This document shows, piece after piece, positions 22,882 through 31,254 of a DNA stretch of 64,000 bases. The stretch spans positions 1 through 64,000 of the forward strand of contig JANJTM010000027.1 in the NCBI GenBank assembly GCA_024711125.1, given 5' to 3'. Under the pieces are notes generated by a model. That model was not told the origin of the DNA and searched no databases. It was given only the letters and a program-made list of their open reading frames with translations. The first letter of the stretch is position 1, and each line of letters opens with the position of its first letter. A program made the translations under genes and the position numbers. The stretch is from Rhodothermales bacterium (GTDB lineage: Bacteria > Bacteroidota > Rhodothermia > Rhodothermales > UBA10348).

Positions 22882-24682
22882 GGGATACCTCCTCGAGCGT
22901 CATGGCGATGCGCTCCAGCAGCGCGCGATACGTGGGCGCGGTCTGCGGGCTGCCGATCGGATCGGCCGTCACATACGGAATCCCCGCCGCCTCGGCGACG
23001 GCGCGTGCGGCGTTCTCCGGCAGCGTGGGCTGCCCGACGACCGCGCGGGCACCTCGCGCGATGCGGATCACGTCCTGGAGATGCGCAGGTGAAGGCTCCA
23101 CGCCCTCCACGACTTCCACGAGGGCGACCGTGTCGAATCCATAGCCGTCGAGGAAGTACGCGAGGAAACTCGAGGCGGCCACCACCCGGGTGCCCGCGAC
23201 GGCCGAGAGGCGCTCGCGGAGCGAATGGTCCAGGACGGCGAGTTCGCCGGCGAGCGAATCGGCCCGCGACCGGTATCCGTCGCATCCTTCCCGGTCCAGC
23301 GAGCACAGGTGCTCGGCCAACGGGGCGAGGGTGGAGGCCACCGCGCTCGGAGACAGCCAGAAGTGGGGATCGGGCGCTCCGGAGACGAACCGACGGAGCG
23401 AGTCCGGGACCGATGCGAAGACCTCGAACGGGGCACGGAAGCCGAGGTCGGCGAACCAGCCGTCGACTCCACGTGCGGCGTACAGCCCGGACAACGCGTT
23501 CCCTACGGCGCGGAGGTCGCTCGGACGCGGCTCATGCGTGTGCGGCGAGACGCCCGGTTCCATCAGGGTCACCACGTCGGCCCGAGGACCCACCACGTCC
23601 CGGGCGAGCAGGGTTACCGCGTGGAACGTCGACACCAGGGTGGGCGGACCGTCCGGGACGGGACGTTCGGCCGGGGCGCAGCCCGGAAGTACGAAGGCCA
23701 ACACGACGAGGGCCGCGAGACGGGCCGCGGTCTGTGCGAAAGGCCTCGAGGTCCATCCGAGTTCGCCCCTCGCCCTGGAAGCGTCGTAGCATGTCGAGCG
23801 GGAAGAGACGCGCGCGCCTTCCCGGGTCAGGCGCGGAGTCCGGCGCAGCGCGCGGGCCGCGATCTCGGAGAAAAGACCGAGCAGGGCGAGCAGTCGGGGG
23901 CGAGCCGGGCGGGAGGGTACGCGGGCACCGTGCGCGCGGGCGAGGGTTCCGAGTATGTCACGCCATGCAAGGTGCTCTCCGGCGAGGACGTAGCGCCTGC
24001 CTGCGACTCCCCGCTCCATCGCGAGCATCATTCCGGCGGCGACGTCCTCGGCGTCCACCACGTTCGTAGCTCCGGTCGGATAGGCCGGCATCCGGTTTCG
24101 ACGCACGCGCTCCACGATTCCCCACGTGTTCTCCCCGGGCAGGCCCAGGCCGAAAACCAGGGAGGGATTGACGATGACGGCGTCCAGGCCCTCGGCTACG
24201 GCCCGTTGGACCTCGAGTTCGGCCAGGTACTTGGAGCGTGCATAGACCGTGTTGAACGGGGAGTCCGTCCAGGGCGTCTCCTCGTCGAGGCAACCCTCTT
24301 CGCGGGCCGGGCGGGAGAGGGCGGCCACCGACGAGACATGCACGAGACGATCCACGCCGGCCCGAAGCGCCGCATCGACCACGTTCCGGGTTCCGATCAC
24401 GTTGACGGCATGCATGCGCTCGGCCGCGGACCCTCCGGGGAATCCCACCCACGCCGCGAGGTGGTACACGCGGTGCGCGCCGTCGAGGGCAACCGCGAGC
24501 GACTCCGGGTCGCGCACGTCGCCCCGGACGATCTCCACCCGATCCATCAGGTCGCCCAGCAGCCGGGTGTCGGAGCCGGGACGCAGGAGCAGCCGGACCG
24601 CGTCCCCCGCGTCGACGAGACGTCGAACGAGGACCGAGCCCACGAGGCCGGTAGGTCCGGTCACCAGCGTCGGTCGGGCCAT
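22871..24682 (-). CDS. In-frame fusion: NAD(P)-dependent epimerase/reductase + ZnuA-like metal-binding protein
   Basis: One 603 aa frame. Residues 1-320 form a complete short-chain epimerase/dihydroflavonol-reductase-like domain: TGPTGLVG at 8-15, Y147-xxx-K151, VNPSLVFG. Residues 321-335 (RLAALVVLAFVLPGC) look exactly like a lipoprotein signal peptide with lipobox LPGC (Cys335). Residues about 345-603 are a cluster-9 metal-binding protein: STFHAVTLLA (H354), GVSPHTHEP (H381), DPHFWLSP (H440), VTADPIG (D574). The His usually found in the HxxxxYF segment is Ser (near 504). No ATG, GTG or TTG occurs in frame between about residues 295 and 326, so a separate ZnuA start is not available. It abuts the biotin carrier gene and overlaps znuC by 11 nt. 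Confidence 0.85.
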   Translation of the reverse strand: MARPTLVTGPTGLVGSVLVRRLVDAGDAVRLLLRPGSDTRLLGDLMDRVEIVRGDVRDPESLAVALDGAHRVYHLAAWVGFPGGSAAERMHAVNVIGTRNVVDAALRAGVDRLVHVSSVAALSRPAREEGCLDEETPWTDSPFNTVYARSKYLAELEVQRAVAEGLDAVIVNPSLVFGLGLPGENTWGIVERVRRNRMPAYPTGATNVVDAEDVAAGMMLAMERGVAGRRYVLAGEHLAWRDILGTLARAHGARVPSRPARPRLLALLGLFSEIAARALRRTPRLTREGARVSSRSTCYDASRARGELGWTSRPFAQTAARLAALVVLAFVLPGCAPAERPVPDGPPTLVSTFHAVTLLARDVVGPRADVVTLMEPGVSPHTHEPRPSDLRAVGNALSGLYAARGVDGWFADLGFRAPFEVFASVPDSLRRFVSGAPDPHFWLSPSAVASTLAPLAEHLCSLDREGCDGYRSRADSLAGELAVLDHSLRERLSAVAGTRVVAASSFLAYFLDGYGFDTVALVEVVEGVEPSPAHLQDVIRIARGARAVVGQPTLPENAARAVAEAAGIPYVTADPIGSPQTAPTYRALLERIAMTLEEVSHGR

Positions 24683-25192
24683 CTATCGCGACTCGAATTC
24701 GATAAGCGGGGCGTTCTTGAGTACCGCGTCGGCCGGCCGGACGTGTACCCGCTCGACGACCCCCTCGTGCGTCGCGCGGATCTCGTTCTCCATCTTCATC
24801 GCTTCGAGCACCACGAGCGGATCCCCGGCCCGGACCGTGTCTCCCGGAGCCACGTGCACCTTCACGATGAGGCCCGGCATCGGCGAACGCACGGAGTGGT
24901 GGTGCCGGGAGCGCGCATCGCCTCCCTGCGCATCGCGAAGCAGGCGCTCGCGCCGCCCGAGCACCTCGGCCACGTGGATGCGCTGCGACGAGCGGAGCCG
25001 GAAGGTACCGGGCTCGCCGGGCTCCACGGCGACCACCAGGCTCTTGCCGTCCACGAGCAGCGAATAATGACCGGGGCCGGTTTCGGCGAGGGAGACGTTG
25101 ATCGGTCGCCCTTGGACCGAGAGCGTCTCACCGTCGCGTTCCACCTCGATCGGGCGACCGGCGATCGTGACCAGGAACGTCTCTCGGGGCAT
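24683..25192 (-). CDS. Biotin/lipoyl carrier protein (acyl-CoA carboxylase BCCP-like)
   Basis: 169 aa. The C-terminal biotinyl domain (about 100-168) has MPG at 105-107 and the biotinylation site EAMKMEN with Lys133. The N-terminal half (about 1-75) resembles the BT-type segment found before the biotinyl domain in acyl-CoA and pyruvate carboxylases. A cluster HHH lies in the linker (97-99). No biotin carboxylase or carboxyltransferase is nearby. Its stop directly abuts the start of the epimerase-ZnuA fusion, so it heads an operon with a metal importer, an odd context. Confidence 0.88.
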   Translation of the reverse strand: MPRETFLVTIAGRPIEVERDGETLSVQGRPINVSLAETGPGHYSLLVDGKSLVVAVEPGEPGTFRLRSSQRIHVAEVLGRRERLLRDAQGGDARSRHHHSVRSPMPGLIVKVHVAPGDTVRAGDPLVVLEAMKMENEIRATHEGVVERVHVRPADAVLKNAPLIEFESR

Positions 25193-25220
25193 CGCGATGC
25201 TCTTGATACGGCAATATACG

Positions 25221-25236
25221 GTCCGGCGCACCGGAC
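25221..25236. repeat. Inverted repeat in a divergent promoter region
   Basis: GTCCGG-CGCA-CCGGAC lies between the biotin carrier gene (-) and the DUF1460 gene (+). A second, looser pair (GTGCAA 25255-25260, TTGCAC 25281-25286) follows. Either could be an operator, for example for a metal regulator, but no family match can be shown. Confidence 0.3.
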
Positions 25237-25303
25237 GATGTGTGGCGCAACCCCGTGCAACCCCGCCCGCAGGCCGGTAGTTGCACCGTGTTCCGAACCC
25301 ACG

Positions 25304-26194
25304 ATGTCCATGTCTGCCCCGTTCCGACCGCTCCCGATCCCCGTTCTGCTGTCCTTCCTGGCCTTGGTCATGACCGTTGGCTCCGTCGGAGCGCAGGAGA
25401 GGGATCCGGGTACACGCGAGGCCTTCGACGCGGTCATGGGAGTCGCGAGGGAGGAGCGCTGGCAGGAGGAGTCGCTCGGCAGCATCGTGCAGCGGGTCGG
25501 TCTCCGGTTCCTGGGCAGGCCCTACGCGGCCGGCCTTCTGGACGAGCCGGAGGAGGAAACCCTGGTCGCAGGCCTCGACCGGTTCGACTGCGTGCTGTAC
25601 GTCGAATCGGTGCTGGCCATCGCGCGCGGCATCGCGGCGGGGGATCCGACGTGGGACGGATACCTCGACCGCATCCGGGAGCAGAGATACCGGGGCGGAA
25701 CGCTCGATGGCTACTGCAGCCGGCTGCACTATTTCTCGGAGTGGATTGCCGACAACGAACGCCGTGGCCTGGTGCGCAACGTCACTCCCGAGCTCGGCGG
25801 AACCGTGCTGGAGAAGCGGCTCGATTTCATGGGTCGCAACCGGTCCAGCTACCGGCAGATCGCGCGGAACGATTCTCTTTTCGCAGGAATCCTGGCCATG
25901 GAGCGGTCTCTTGCCGGGTTGCGGATCGTGTACGTGCCCGAATCGTCCATCCGCGACGTCTACCCGAGCCTGCGAGCGGGAGATATCGTGGCCCTGGCGA
26001 CGGGAATCAGGGGCCTCGACGTCGTGCATACGGGCCTGGTCTACGACGGAGGCGATGGCCGGAAGGGGCTTCTCCACGCCTCGGTCGATCGTGGGGTCGT
26101 GGTTTCTCCCGATCTTCAATCCTATGTCGAGAACAACCGATCGCAAATCGGCATTGTGGTGGCGCGTCCGATCGATCCGCGTCGACGCGAATGA
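25304..26194 (+). CDS. Exported DUF1460 protein (N-acetylmuramoyl-L-alanine amidase-like)
   Basis: 296 aa. A signal peptide (hydrophobic 11-27) with likely cleavage after VGA (28-30) sends it to the periplasm. The NlpC/P60-like DUF1460 catalytic pattern is present: FDCVLYVE with Cys96, then VVHTGLVY (H242) and LLHAS. Characterised relatives cleave peptidoglycan peptides or act as amidases. Two ATGs (25304, 25310) are in frame and either keeps the signal peptide. The open frame extends far upstream against the opposite-strand genes and is rejected. Confidence 0.88.
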   Translation: MSMSAPFRPLPIPVLLSFLALVMTVGSVGAQERDPGTREAFDAVMGVAREERWQEESLGSIVQRVGLRFLGRPYAAGLLDEPEEETLVAGLDRFDCVLYVESVLAIARGIAAGDPTWDGYLDRIREQRYRGGTLDGYCSRLHYFSEWIADNERRGLVRNVTPELGGTVLEKRLDFMGRNRSSYRQIARNDSLFAGILAMERSLAGLRIVYVPESSIRDVYPSLRAGDIVALATGIRGLDVVHTGLVYDGGDGRKGLLHASVDRGVVVSPDLQSYVENNRSQIGIVVARPIDPRRRE

Positions 26195-26281
26195 GCCCCT
26201 GGCCGAACCGCTTCCGAGCTGCGGGGGTCGGGCCCGCCGACTTTTCCACCCGGCAGACGCCGCTCCCAAACGTCGTTCCGC

Positions 26282-27265
26282 ATGCAATCCCTTCGCACGA
26301 TCGGAGTCTTCACGTCGGGCGGTGATGCCCCGGGGATGAACGCCTGCGTACGTGCGGTCGTACGCGCTGCGCATGCGCACGATCTCGAGGTCCTCGGCAT
26401 CCGAAGGGGCTACGAGGGCATGATCGAAGGCGACATCGTCGAATTGGACGGCAAGTCCGTCTCGAATATCGTGCAGAAGGGCGGGACGATCCTCAAGAGC
26501 GCACGCTCGAAGGCATTCCGGACCCCGGAGGGTCGGGCGACGGCCGCCCAACAGCTGCGCCGCGCGGGAATCGACGGTCTCATTGCGATCGGAGGGGACG
26601 GGACGCTGCGCGGTGCCGCCCTCTTCTACGAGGAACACGGCGTGCCGCTGGTGGGCTGTCCGGGCACGATCGACAACGATCTGTTCGGGACGGACGAAAC
26701 GATCGGATATGACACGGCCCTGAATACGGCCATCGAGAACATCGACCGCATCCGGGATACGGCCGATGCCCATGACCGGCTCTTCCTCGTCGAGGTCATG
26801 GGGCGTGACGCCGGGTTCATCGCCCTGAACTGCGGAATCGGCGGTGGCGCCGAGCTCGTGCTCATCCCGGAGCTGCTCACCGATCTGGACGACGTGAAGC
26901 GAAAGATCCTCTCGCAGATGTCGTCGCAGACCCGGTCGTCGATCGTCGTCGTCGCCGAGGGAGACGAACTCGGCGGCGCGAACCGGATCGCGGAGGCACT
27001 GCGCAAGGACCCGGCGTTCGATCCGATCGACCTCCGGGTCTGCATCCTCGGCCACACGCAGCGAGGAGGATCGCCGACGGTTCGGGATCGCGTACTGGCA
27101 AGTCGCCTCGGGGCGGCGGCCGTGGACGCCCTCGTCGAGGGTCACGCCAACGTGATGGTGGGAATCGTCAACGGCTCGATCGTGCTGACGCCGTCGCGAA
27201 CGGTGTGGAGCCGGCGGAAGTCGATCGACTACGATCTGCTCAAGCTCACGGAGATCCTACGGTAG
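26282..27265 (+). CDS. pfkA: ATP-dependent 6-phosphofructokinase
   Basis: Commits fructose-6-phosphate to glycolysis. 327 aa. The N-terminal TSGGDAPGMNA and the nucleotide loop GGDGTLRGA mark the ATP rather than the pyrophosphate type, as does PGTIDND (Gly, not Lys, before TIDND). The substrate motif EVMGRDAGF is intact. It lies 6 nt before the methylase gene, so they are probably co-transcribed. Confidence 0.97.
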   Translation: MQSLRTIGVFTSGGDAPGMNACVRAVVRAAHAHDLEVLGIRRGYEGMIEGDIVELDGKSVSNIVQKGGTILKSARSKAFRTPEGRATAAQQLRRAGIDGLIAIGGDGTLRGAALFYEEHGVPLVGCPGTIDNDLFGTDETIGYDTALNTAIENIDRIRDTADAHDRLFLVEVMGRDAGFIALNCGIGGGAELVLIPELLTDLDDVKRKILSQMSSQTRSSIVVVAEGDELGGANRIAEALRKDPAFDPIDLRVCILGHTQRGGSPTVRDRVLASRLGAAAVDALVEGHANVMVGIVNGSIVLTPSRTVWSRRKSIDYDLLKLTEILR

Positions 27266-27271
27266 CCCCTG

Positions 27272-28009
27272 ATGGCCGACACTTCGAAGGGACATTTTCC
27301 GCCCCCGGGTTCGTCGGAGGGCAAGGCCGAGCAGATCGCGGCGATGTTCGACGCCATCGCTCCGCGGTACGATCTGCTCAACCGCGTGCTCAGCATGGGG
27401 ATCGATCGGGCGTGGCGCCGCCGTGCGGTCGCGCTGGTCTCGGAGGTGAGCCCGTCCAGGATACTGGACGTGGCGACGGGTACGGGTGACCTGGCGATCC
27501 AGGCCCTCGATGCCGGACCTGAGCAGGTGGTGGGGGTGGACATCGCCGAGCGCATGCTGGACGTGGGCCGCGAAAAACTTCGCCGCATGGGATTGAGCGA
27601 CCGCGTGAAGCTCCAGTACGGGGACGCGGAGAAGCTGCCTTTCGGAGACGGAAGCTTCGACGCCGCGCTCGTCGCGTTCGGCGTGCGAAATTTCGAGCGC
27701 CTGCAGCCGGGGCTCGAGGAGATACGGCGCGTGTTGAAGCCGGGAGGGCGACTGGTCGTGCTCGAGTTCAGCCGTCCGCGCGCGTTTCCCGTCCGCCAGC
27801 TCTACGGGTTCTACAGCCGGCACGTTCTTCCGAGGGTCGGATCGGCGTTGTCGGGCGACGACGGGGCTTACCGGTACCTGCCCGCGTCGATCGCGGTGTT
27901 TCCGGAAGGCGACGCATTCCTCACGGTCTTGCGCGCGGCGGGATACCGGGATTGTCGCGACGAACGGCTCACGTTCGGCATCGCGTCGCTCTACGTGGGC
28001 ACGGCCTGA
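27272..28009 (+). CDS. menG: Demethylmenaquinone methyltransferase (UbiE/MenG)
   Basis: SAM-dependent C-methylase for the last step of menaquinone synthesis. 245 aa. FDAIAPRYDLLNRVLSMG at the start, SAM loop DVATGTGDLAIQ, and FGVRNF with VLKPGGRLVVLEFS are family signatures. Members also act on ubiquinone precursors; Bacteroidota use menaquinone, so MenG is the likelier role. Confidence 0.96.
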   Translation: MADTSKGHFPPPGSSEGKAEQIAAMFDAIAPRYDLLNRVLSMGIDRAWRRRAVALVSEVSPSRILDVATGTGDLAIQALDAGPEQVVGVDIAERMLDVGREKLRRMGLSDRVKLQYGDAEKLPFGDGSFDAALVAFGVRNFERLQPGLEEIRRVLKPGGRLVVLEFSRPRAFPVRQLYGFYSRHVLPRVGSALSGDDGAYRYLPASIAVFPEGDAFLTVLRAAGYRDCRDERLTFGIASLYVGTA

Positions 28010-28015
28010 ATGCGG

Positions 28016-28055
28016 GGGAGGGCCCGGTTCAGGCTCGGCCGCCCTCCCGGTATTT
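28016..28055 (+). terminator. Possible terminator after menG
   Basis: GGGAGGGC (28016-28023) pairs with GCCCTCCC (28041-28048) around a long 17-nt loop, then GGTATTTG. It starts 7 nt after the menG stop and overlaps the 3' end of the convergent kinase gene. The loop is long and the T-tract weak. Confidence 0.35.
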
Positions 28056-28460
28056 GACCATGTAGCACTCGTTCTTGCGACCGTACGTGCGGAAGCGCAC
28101 TTCGTCCATCAGCCTCCGCATGATGTGCACTCCAAAGCCGCCCGACTTGCGGGTGCGGGCGAACTGCACGAGGTCGGGCTCCCGGTAGCTGGACGGGTCG
28201 AAGGCCTGGCCCTCGTCGCGGATGCGAACGGCGAGGCGATCGCTTTCCACGATGACCGCGATGTCGATCGGACGCTCGGACTCTCCCCGGTAGGCGTGCT
28301 CGATCACGTTGGTGCAGCACTCGTCCACGGCCATTTTCAACTGCTCGACCGCGTCCGGTTCGAACGCCGCATCCGACGCGTGCCGCGCGACGAAGTCGCG
28401 CACCTCCTCGAGGTAGCGCGTCGAGCTCGGAACGGTGAGCGTGTGTATGCGGCGGGACAC
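28029..28460 (-). CDS. RsbW-like anti-sigma serine kinase (HATPase)
   Basis: GHKL-fold ATP-binding regulator, 143 aa from a GTG that gives MSRRIHTLTVPSSTRYLEE. N-box (VDECCTNVIEHAY), G1 box (RDEGQAFDP) and G2 box (GGFGVHIMRRL) are intact. Such kinases bind a sigma factor or other target and phosphorylate their STAS antagonist. It lies 28 nt after the STAS gene in the same operon. No sigma-factor gene is in the window. Confidence 0.88.
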   Translation of the reverse strand: MSRRIHTLTVPSSTRYLEEVRDFVARHASDAAFEPDAVEQLKMAVDECCTNVIEHAYRGESERPIDIAVIVESDRLAVRIRDEGQAFDPSSYREPDLVQFARTRKSGGFGVHIMRRLMDEVRFRTYGRKNECYMVKYREGGRA

Positions 28461-28488
28461 GGGAGTCGCGGGCCTCGGTACCTGGGAA

Positions 28489-28845
28489 TCAGCGAGCCAC
28501 GGTATCGAACTTCCGGATGGCCTCGTGCTCCGAAGCCTCGATGTCGAACAGCATCGGGAATCCCAGCAGGTCGAACACGTTGTAGACCTTGGGCTGCAGC
28601 GCGGCGATCTTGATGTCACCGCCCCGATCCCGGAATTCCTCGATGAAGGCCATGAAGACTCCCAGGCCGGCGCTGGAGATGTAGGCGAGGTTCGAGCCGT
28701 TCACCAGGACCCGGAATTCCTGCTCCCGCTGGCACTTCTGGATGGCCGCCTCAAGTTCGGCGGCCGTGTGCGCGTCGAGTTCGCCGCGAAGGTCCAGGAT
28801 CTGGACGTTTCCGGTGGTCCGGAATCCGACGGAGAAATTGCTCAT
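28489..28845 (-). CDS. STAS-domain anti-sigma factor antagonist
   Basis: SpoIIAA/RsbV-like switch protein, 118 aa from the ATG giving MSNFSVGFRTTG. The phosphorylation loop YISSAGLGVF is present; Ser58 aligns with the SpoIIAA phosphoserine. Its ATG overlaps the phosphatase stop by 4 nt (ATGA), so the phosphatase and its substrate are translationally coupled. Confidence 0.9.
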   Translation of the reverse strand: MSNFSVGFRTTGNVQILDLRGELDAHTAAELEAAIQKCQREQEFRVLVNGSNLAYISSAGLGVFMAFIEEFRDRGGDIKIAALQPKVYNVFDLLGFPMLFDIEASEHEAIRKFDTVAR

Positions 28846-31109
28846 CGTGGGGGGGCTGTTGGGGTCGCGGTCAGTGCGTGGGGTTCCGATTGGGCCCCGG
28901 AAAATACCTCTCCGCTCCGGTCTTTGCGACCCGTCCGTCCCGTCGTCGGACGGGAACCGGTGATACCGTGCCATTTCAGCACGACAAGCGTCATGTCGTC
29001 GTCGTAATCCTTGTCGCCGAGGAAGCCCGACAACTCCTTGAGCACGGCGTCGTGGATGTCGTGCGCGTCCTCGTGCCGGTTCCGCTCGAGGACGGCAAGC
29101 AGGCGATCGTACCCGAATTCCTCCTGGGATGCGTTCCGGCTTTCGACGACGCCGTCGGTGTACAGGGCGAACACATCTCCGGGCTGCAGCCGGATGCGGC
29201 TTTCGGTGAGACTTCGCCGGAACAGGTCACTGCGATCCAGGCCCAGCCCCATGCCCCCCGACCGGAGGAACGTCGCGCCGCCGGCGAGGTGGACCGATGC
29301 GGCCGGGCAGTGCCCGGCCCGGCCGAGCACGAGGGTTTCTTCGCGCGTGTCGAGCACGCCATAGATGCAGGTGATGAATACGTTCCGCTCCAGCGAATCG
29401 GCCAGGGCGAGGTTGGCATGCGTGAGGAACTCGGTCGGGCTCGGAGCCAGCCGACTCGCCGACTGGAAGATGCCCTGCATCTCGGCCATGTAGAACGCGG
29501 CCGAAGTACCCTTGCCGGACACGTCCGCCACGATGAGGCCGAGTCGATGCTCGTCGAGGCGTACGAAATCGTAGTAGTCGCCGCCCACTTCGTGTGCCGA
29601 GGCCCAGGCCGCGGCCAGGCCGACCCCGGGCACATCGGGCAGGTTCTGCGGAAGCAGCCGCCTCTGGACTTCGCGTGCGATCGACAACTCTCGCGCAAGG
29701 CGTTCCCGTTCGACCTGCTGCTTGAAGAGCCGCGAGTTCTCGATCGCGAGCGCGCCCTGCGCGGCGAGAAGGGCGATGGTCTCCACCTCGTCCCGTTCGA
29801 ATCCGAGCGCCACGTTCTTCGAGGCGAACAGCACGCCGAGCACGCGGTCGCGGGCGATGAGCGGAGCGGCGACCAGGCTTCCGATGCCGTCTCCCGGCAG
29901 GGCCTTGATCCGGTGGTCTGCGACGGCCTGCTCCAGCACGACCGGTTTCCGGTCGGCCGCAACCTGGTCGTACAACGCGTCGTGGTCCACGACGTGCTCC
30001 ATGCGGATCACATCCACGCCGTGGCCGTGCACGGGCCGCGGGTGGAGGGAGGTCGCCTCCTCGTCATGGAGGGTAAGCCACGCGGCGTGGGCGCATCCGG
30101 CGTCCACCGGCGACCGCGAAATCGCCTCGTGCAGGCGTGCCGCGTCGAAGACGTCCCCGACCTGGTGGGCCAGCGAGTGCATCGCCGCCCGCTCGCCGGC
30201 CCGCTGCTGGAAATCACCCGTGGTGGGAAGATGGAACAGCAGCGACAGGATCGTGGTGCTGCAGTACAGGATTCCGAACAGGATCGATTGTTCGAAAAAG
30301 CTGCTGAGCGGATAGGAGAAGTGCTCGAGGTACGCGTGCGAGCCGGGGGCGAAGGCCCCGGCAGCTACGGCGTCCGCGCCGACGCCCAACCCGGCGACCA
30401 GCACGAGCAGCAGGAGCAGGCTGAGGCCGGCGGCCGTCATCTTCTGGCGGAACGACAGCGAGACGATCCACGACAGTCGGAAGGAATTCACGACCATCAG
30501 CACCAGGGCGGCGATCAGGAGGACCGTCTGCCACCGGTCCGTATCGCTCCCGGCGGACGTGAAGGCCGTCGCGATGGCAGAGACCGCCATCATCGTGAGC
30601 ATGAGATTCCAGTTGCGCTGGCTCGTTCGCGTCCGCTTGACCAACACCAGCAACCGGAGGCGCGCCAGCAGCACGACGGCGAAAATGCCCTTGACGAGGC
30701 CGAGGGCGTTCATCTTGAACACGGCCGCGAGAACGATCGGCGTACCGCTGTCCAGGTCGAATCCGAGGAGCAGTTCGGGATCCACGCCTTCCGGGGCCGC
30801 GGGCGGGCGGGCGACCAGAAGCGTGAGCACCGACGCCACGGTCGCGCCCAGGGCGAACAGTGTCAGCGCCCAGAATGTCCGGGCCGGTCCGTGGCGGTTA
30901 CGCTCGGCGTGCTCCACGGCGACGATCCACAGCGCGCCATAGCCCACGAGCATGACGAGGTGGAACAGCACGCGCAGGAGGGTGTCCGGCATTCCGCCCG
31001 AAGTCCACGCGAGCACGTGGAACCCGAACGCCACGATCACCGATGTCGCAAAGGCCAGCCCGAGCAGTACGGACCGGGCGCTGGACCGGAGTGAAGCGAG
31101 CGAAATCAC
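28842..31109 (-). CDS. Membrane-anchored GAF-PP2C (SpoIIE/RsbU-type) serine phosphatase
   Basis: 755 aa. The N-terminal third (about 10-300) has seven or eight hydrophobic segments. A GAF-like sensor follows (about 320-480: GDGIGSLVAAPLIARDRVLGVLF, EVETIALLAAQGALAIENSRL), then a coiled link (ERLARELSIAREVQRRLLPQ) and a PP2C domain with its metal acids (VGGDYYDF, VADVSGKGTSAA, YTDGVVE, DDDMTLVVL). It probably dephosphorylates the STAS protein encoded next. The signal sensed is unknown. An extended Ser/Thr/Arg tail after the last strand is not conserved-looking. Confidence 0.9.
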   Translation of the reverse strand: MISLASLRSSARSVLLGLAFATSVIVAFGFHVLAWTSGGMPDTLLRVLFHLVMLVGYGALWIVAVEHAERNRHGPARTFWALTLFALGATVASVLTLLVARPPAAPEGVDPELLLGFDLDSGTPIVLAAVFKMNALGLVKGIFAVVLLARLRLLVLVKRTRTSQRNWNLMLTMMAVSAIATAFTSAGSDTDRWQTVLLIAALVLMVVNSFRLSWIVSLSFRQKMTAAGLSLLLLLVLVAGLGVGADAVAAGAFAPGSHAYLEHFSYPLSSFFEQSILFGILYCSTTILSLLFHLPTTGDFQQRAGERAAMHSLAHQVGDVFDAARLHEAISRSPVDAGCAHAAWLTLHDEEATSLHPRPVHGHGVDVIRMEHVVDHDALYDQVAADRKPVVLEQAVADHRIKALPGDGIGSLVAAPLIARDRVLGVLFASKNVALGFERDEVETIALLAAQGALAIENSRLFKQQVERERLARELSIAREVQRRLLPQNLPDVPGVGLAAAWASAHEVGGDYYDFVRLDEHRLGLIVADVSGKGTSAAFYMAEMQGIFQSASRLAPSPTEFLTHANLALADSLERNVFITCIYGVLDTREETLVLGRAGHCPAASVHLAGGATFLRSGGMGLGLDRSDLFRRSLTESRIRLQPGDVFALYTDGVVESRNASQEEFGYDRLLAVLERNRHEDAHDIHDAVLKELSGFLGDKDYDDDMTLVVLKWHGITGSRPTTGRTGRKDRSGEVFSGAQSEPHALTATPTAPPR

Positions 31110-31254
31110 GGTGCGGGTGGGGAGTCGGTCGCGGATTCTACTTCGGTCCCGGTCGACAGGTTACACGCGGCGCTCGTCGTCCGTCCGAAGCGGCAGTAAC
31201 TTACCACCTGAGGACGCGTACCAACGACGGATCCCCGCAGAAAAGCAGAAGGGT

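Noticed and set aside
23532-23792. A short ATG frame at the epimerase-ZnuA junction as the true znuA start
   Set aside because: It is in another frame and its translation has no signal peptide or metal-binding motif.
23225-25303. An upstream extension of the DUF1460 frame by almost 700 codons
   Set aside because: It is antisense to the metal-importer operon and lacks any domain. The signal peptide at 25304 marks the real start.
25193-27145. A long minus-strand extension of the biotin carrier frame
   Set aside because: It runs antisense through the DUF1460 gene and pfkA. The ATG at 25192 gives a well-formed carrier protein.
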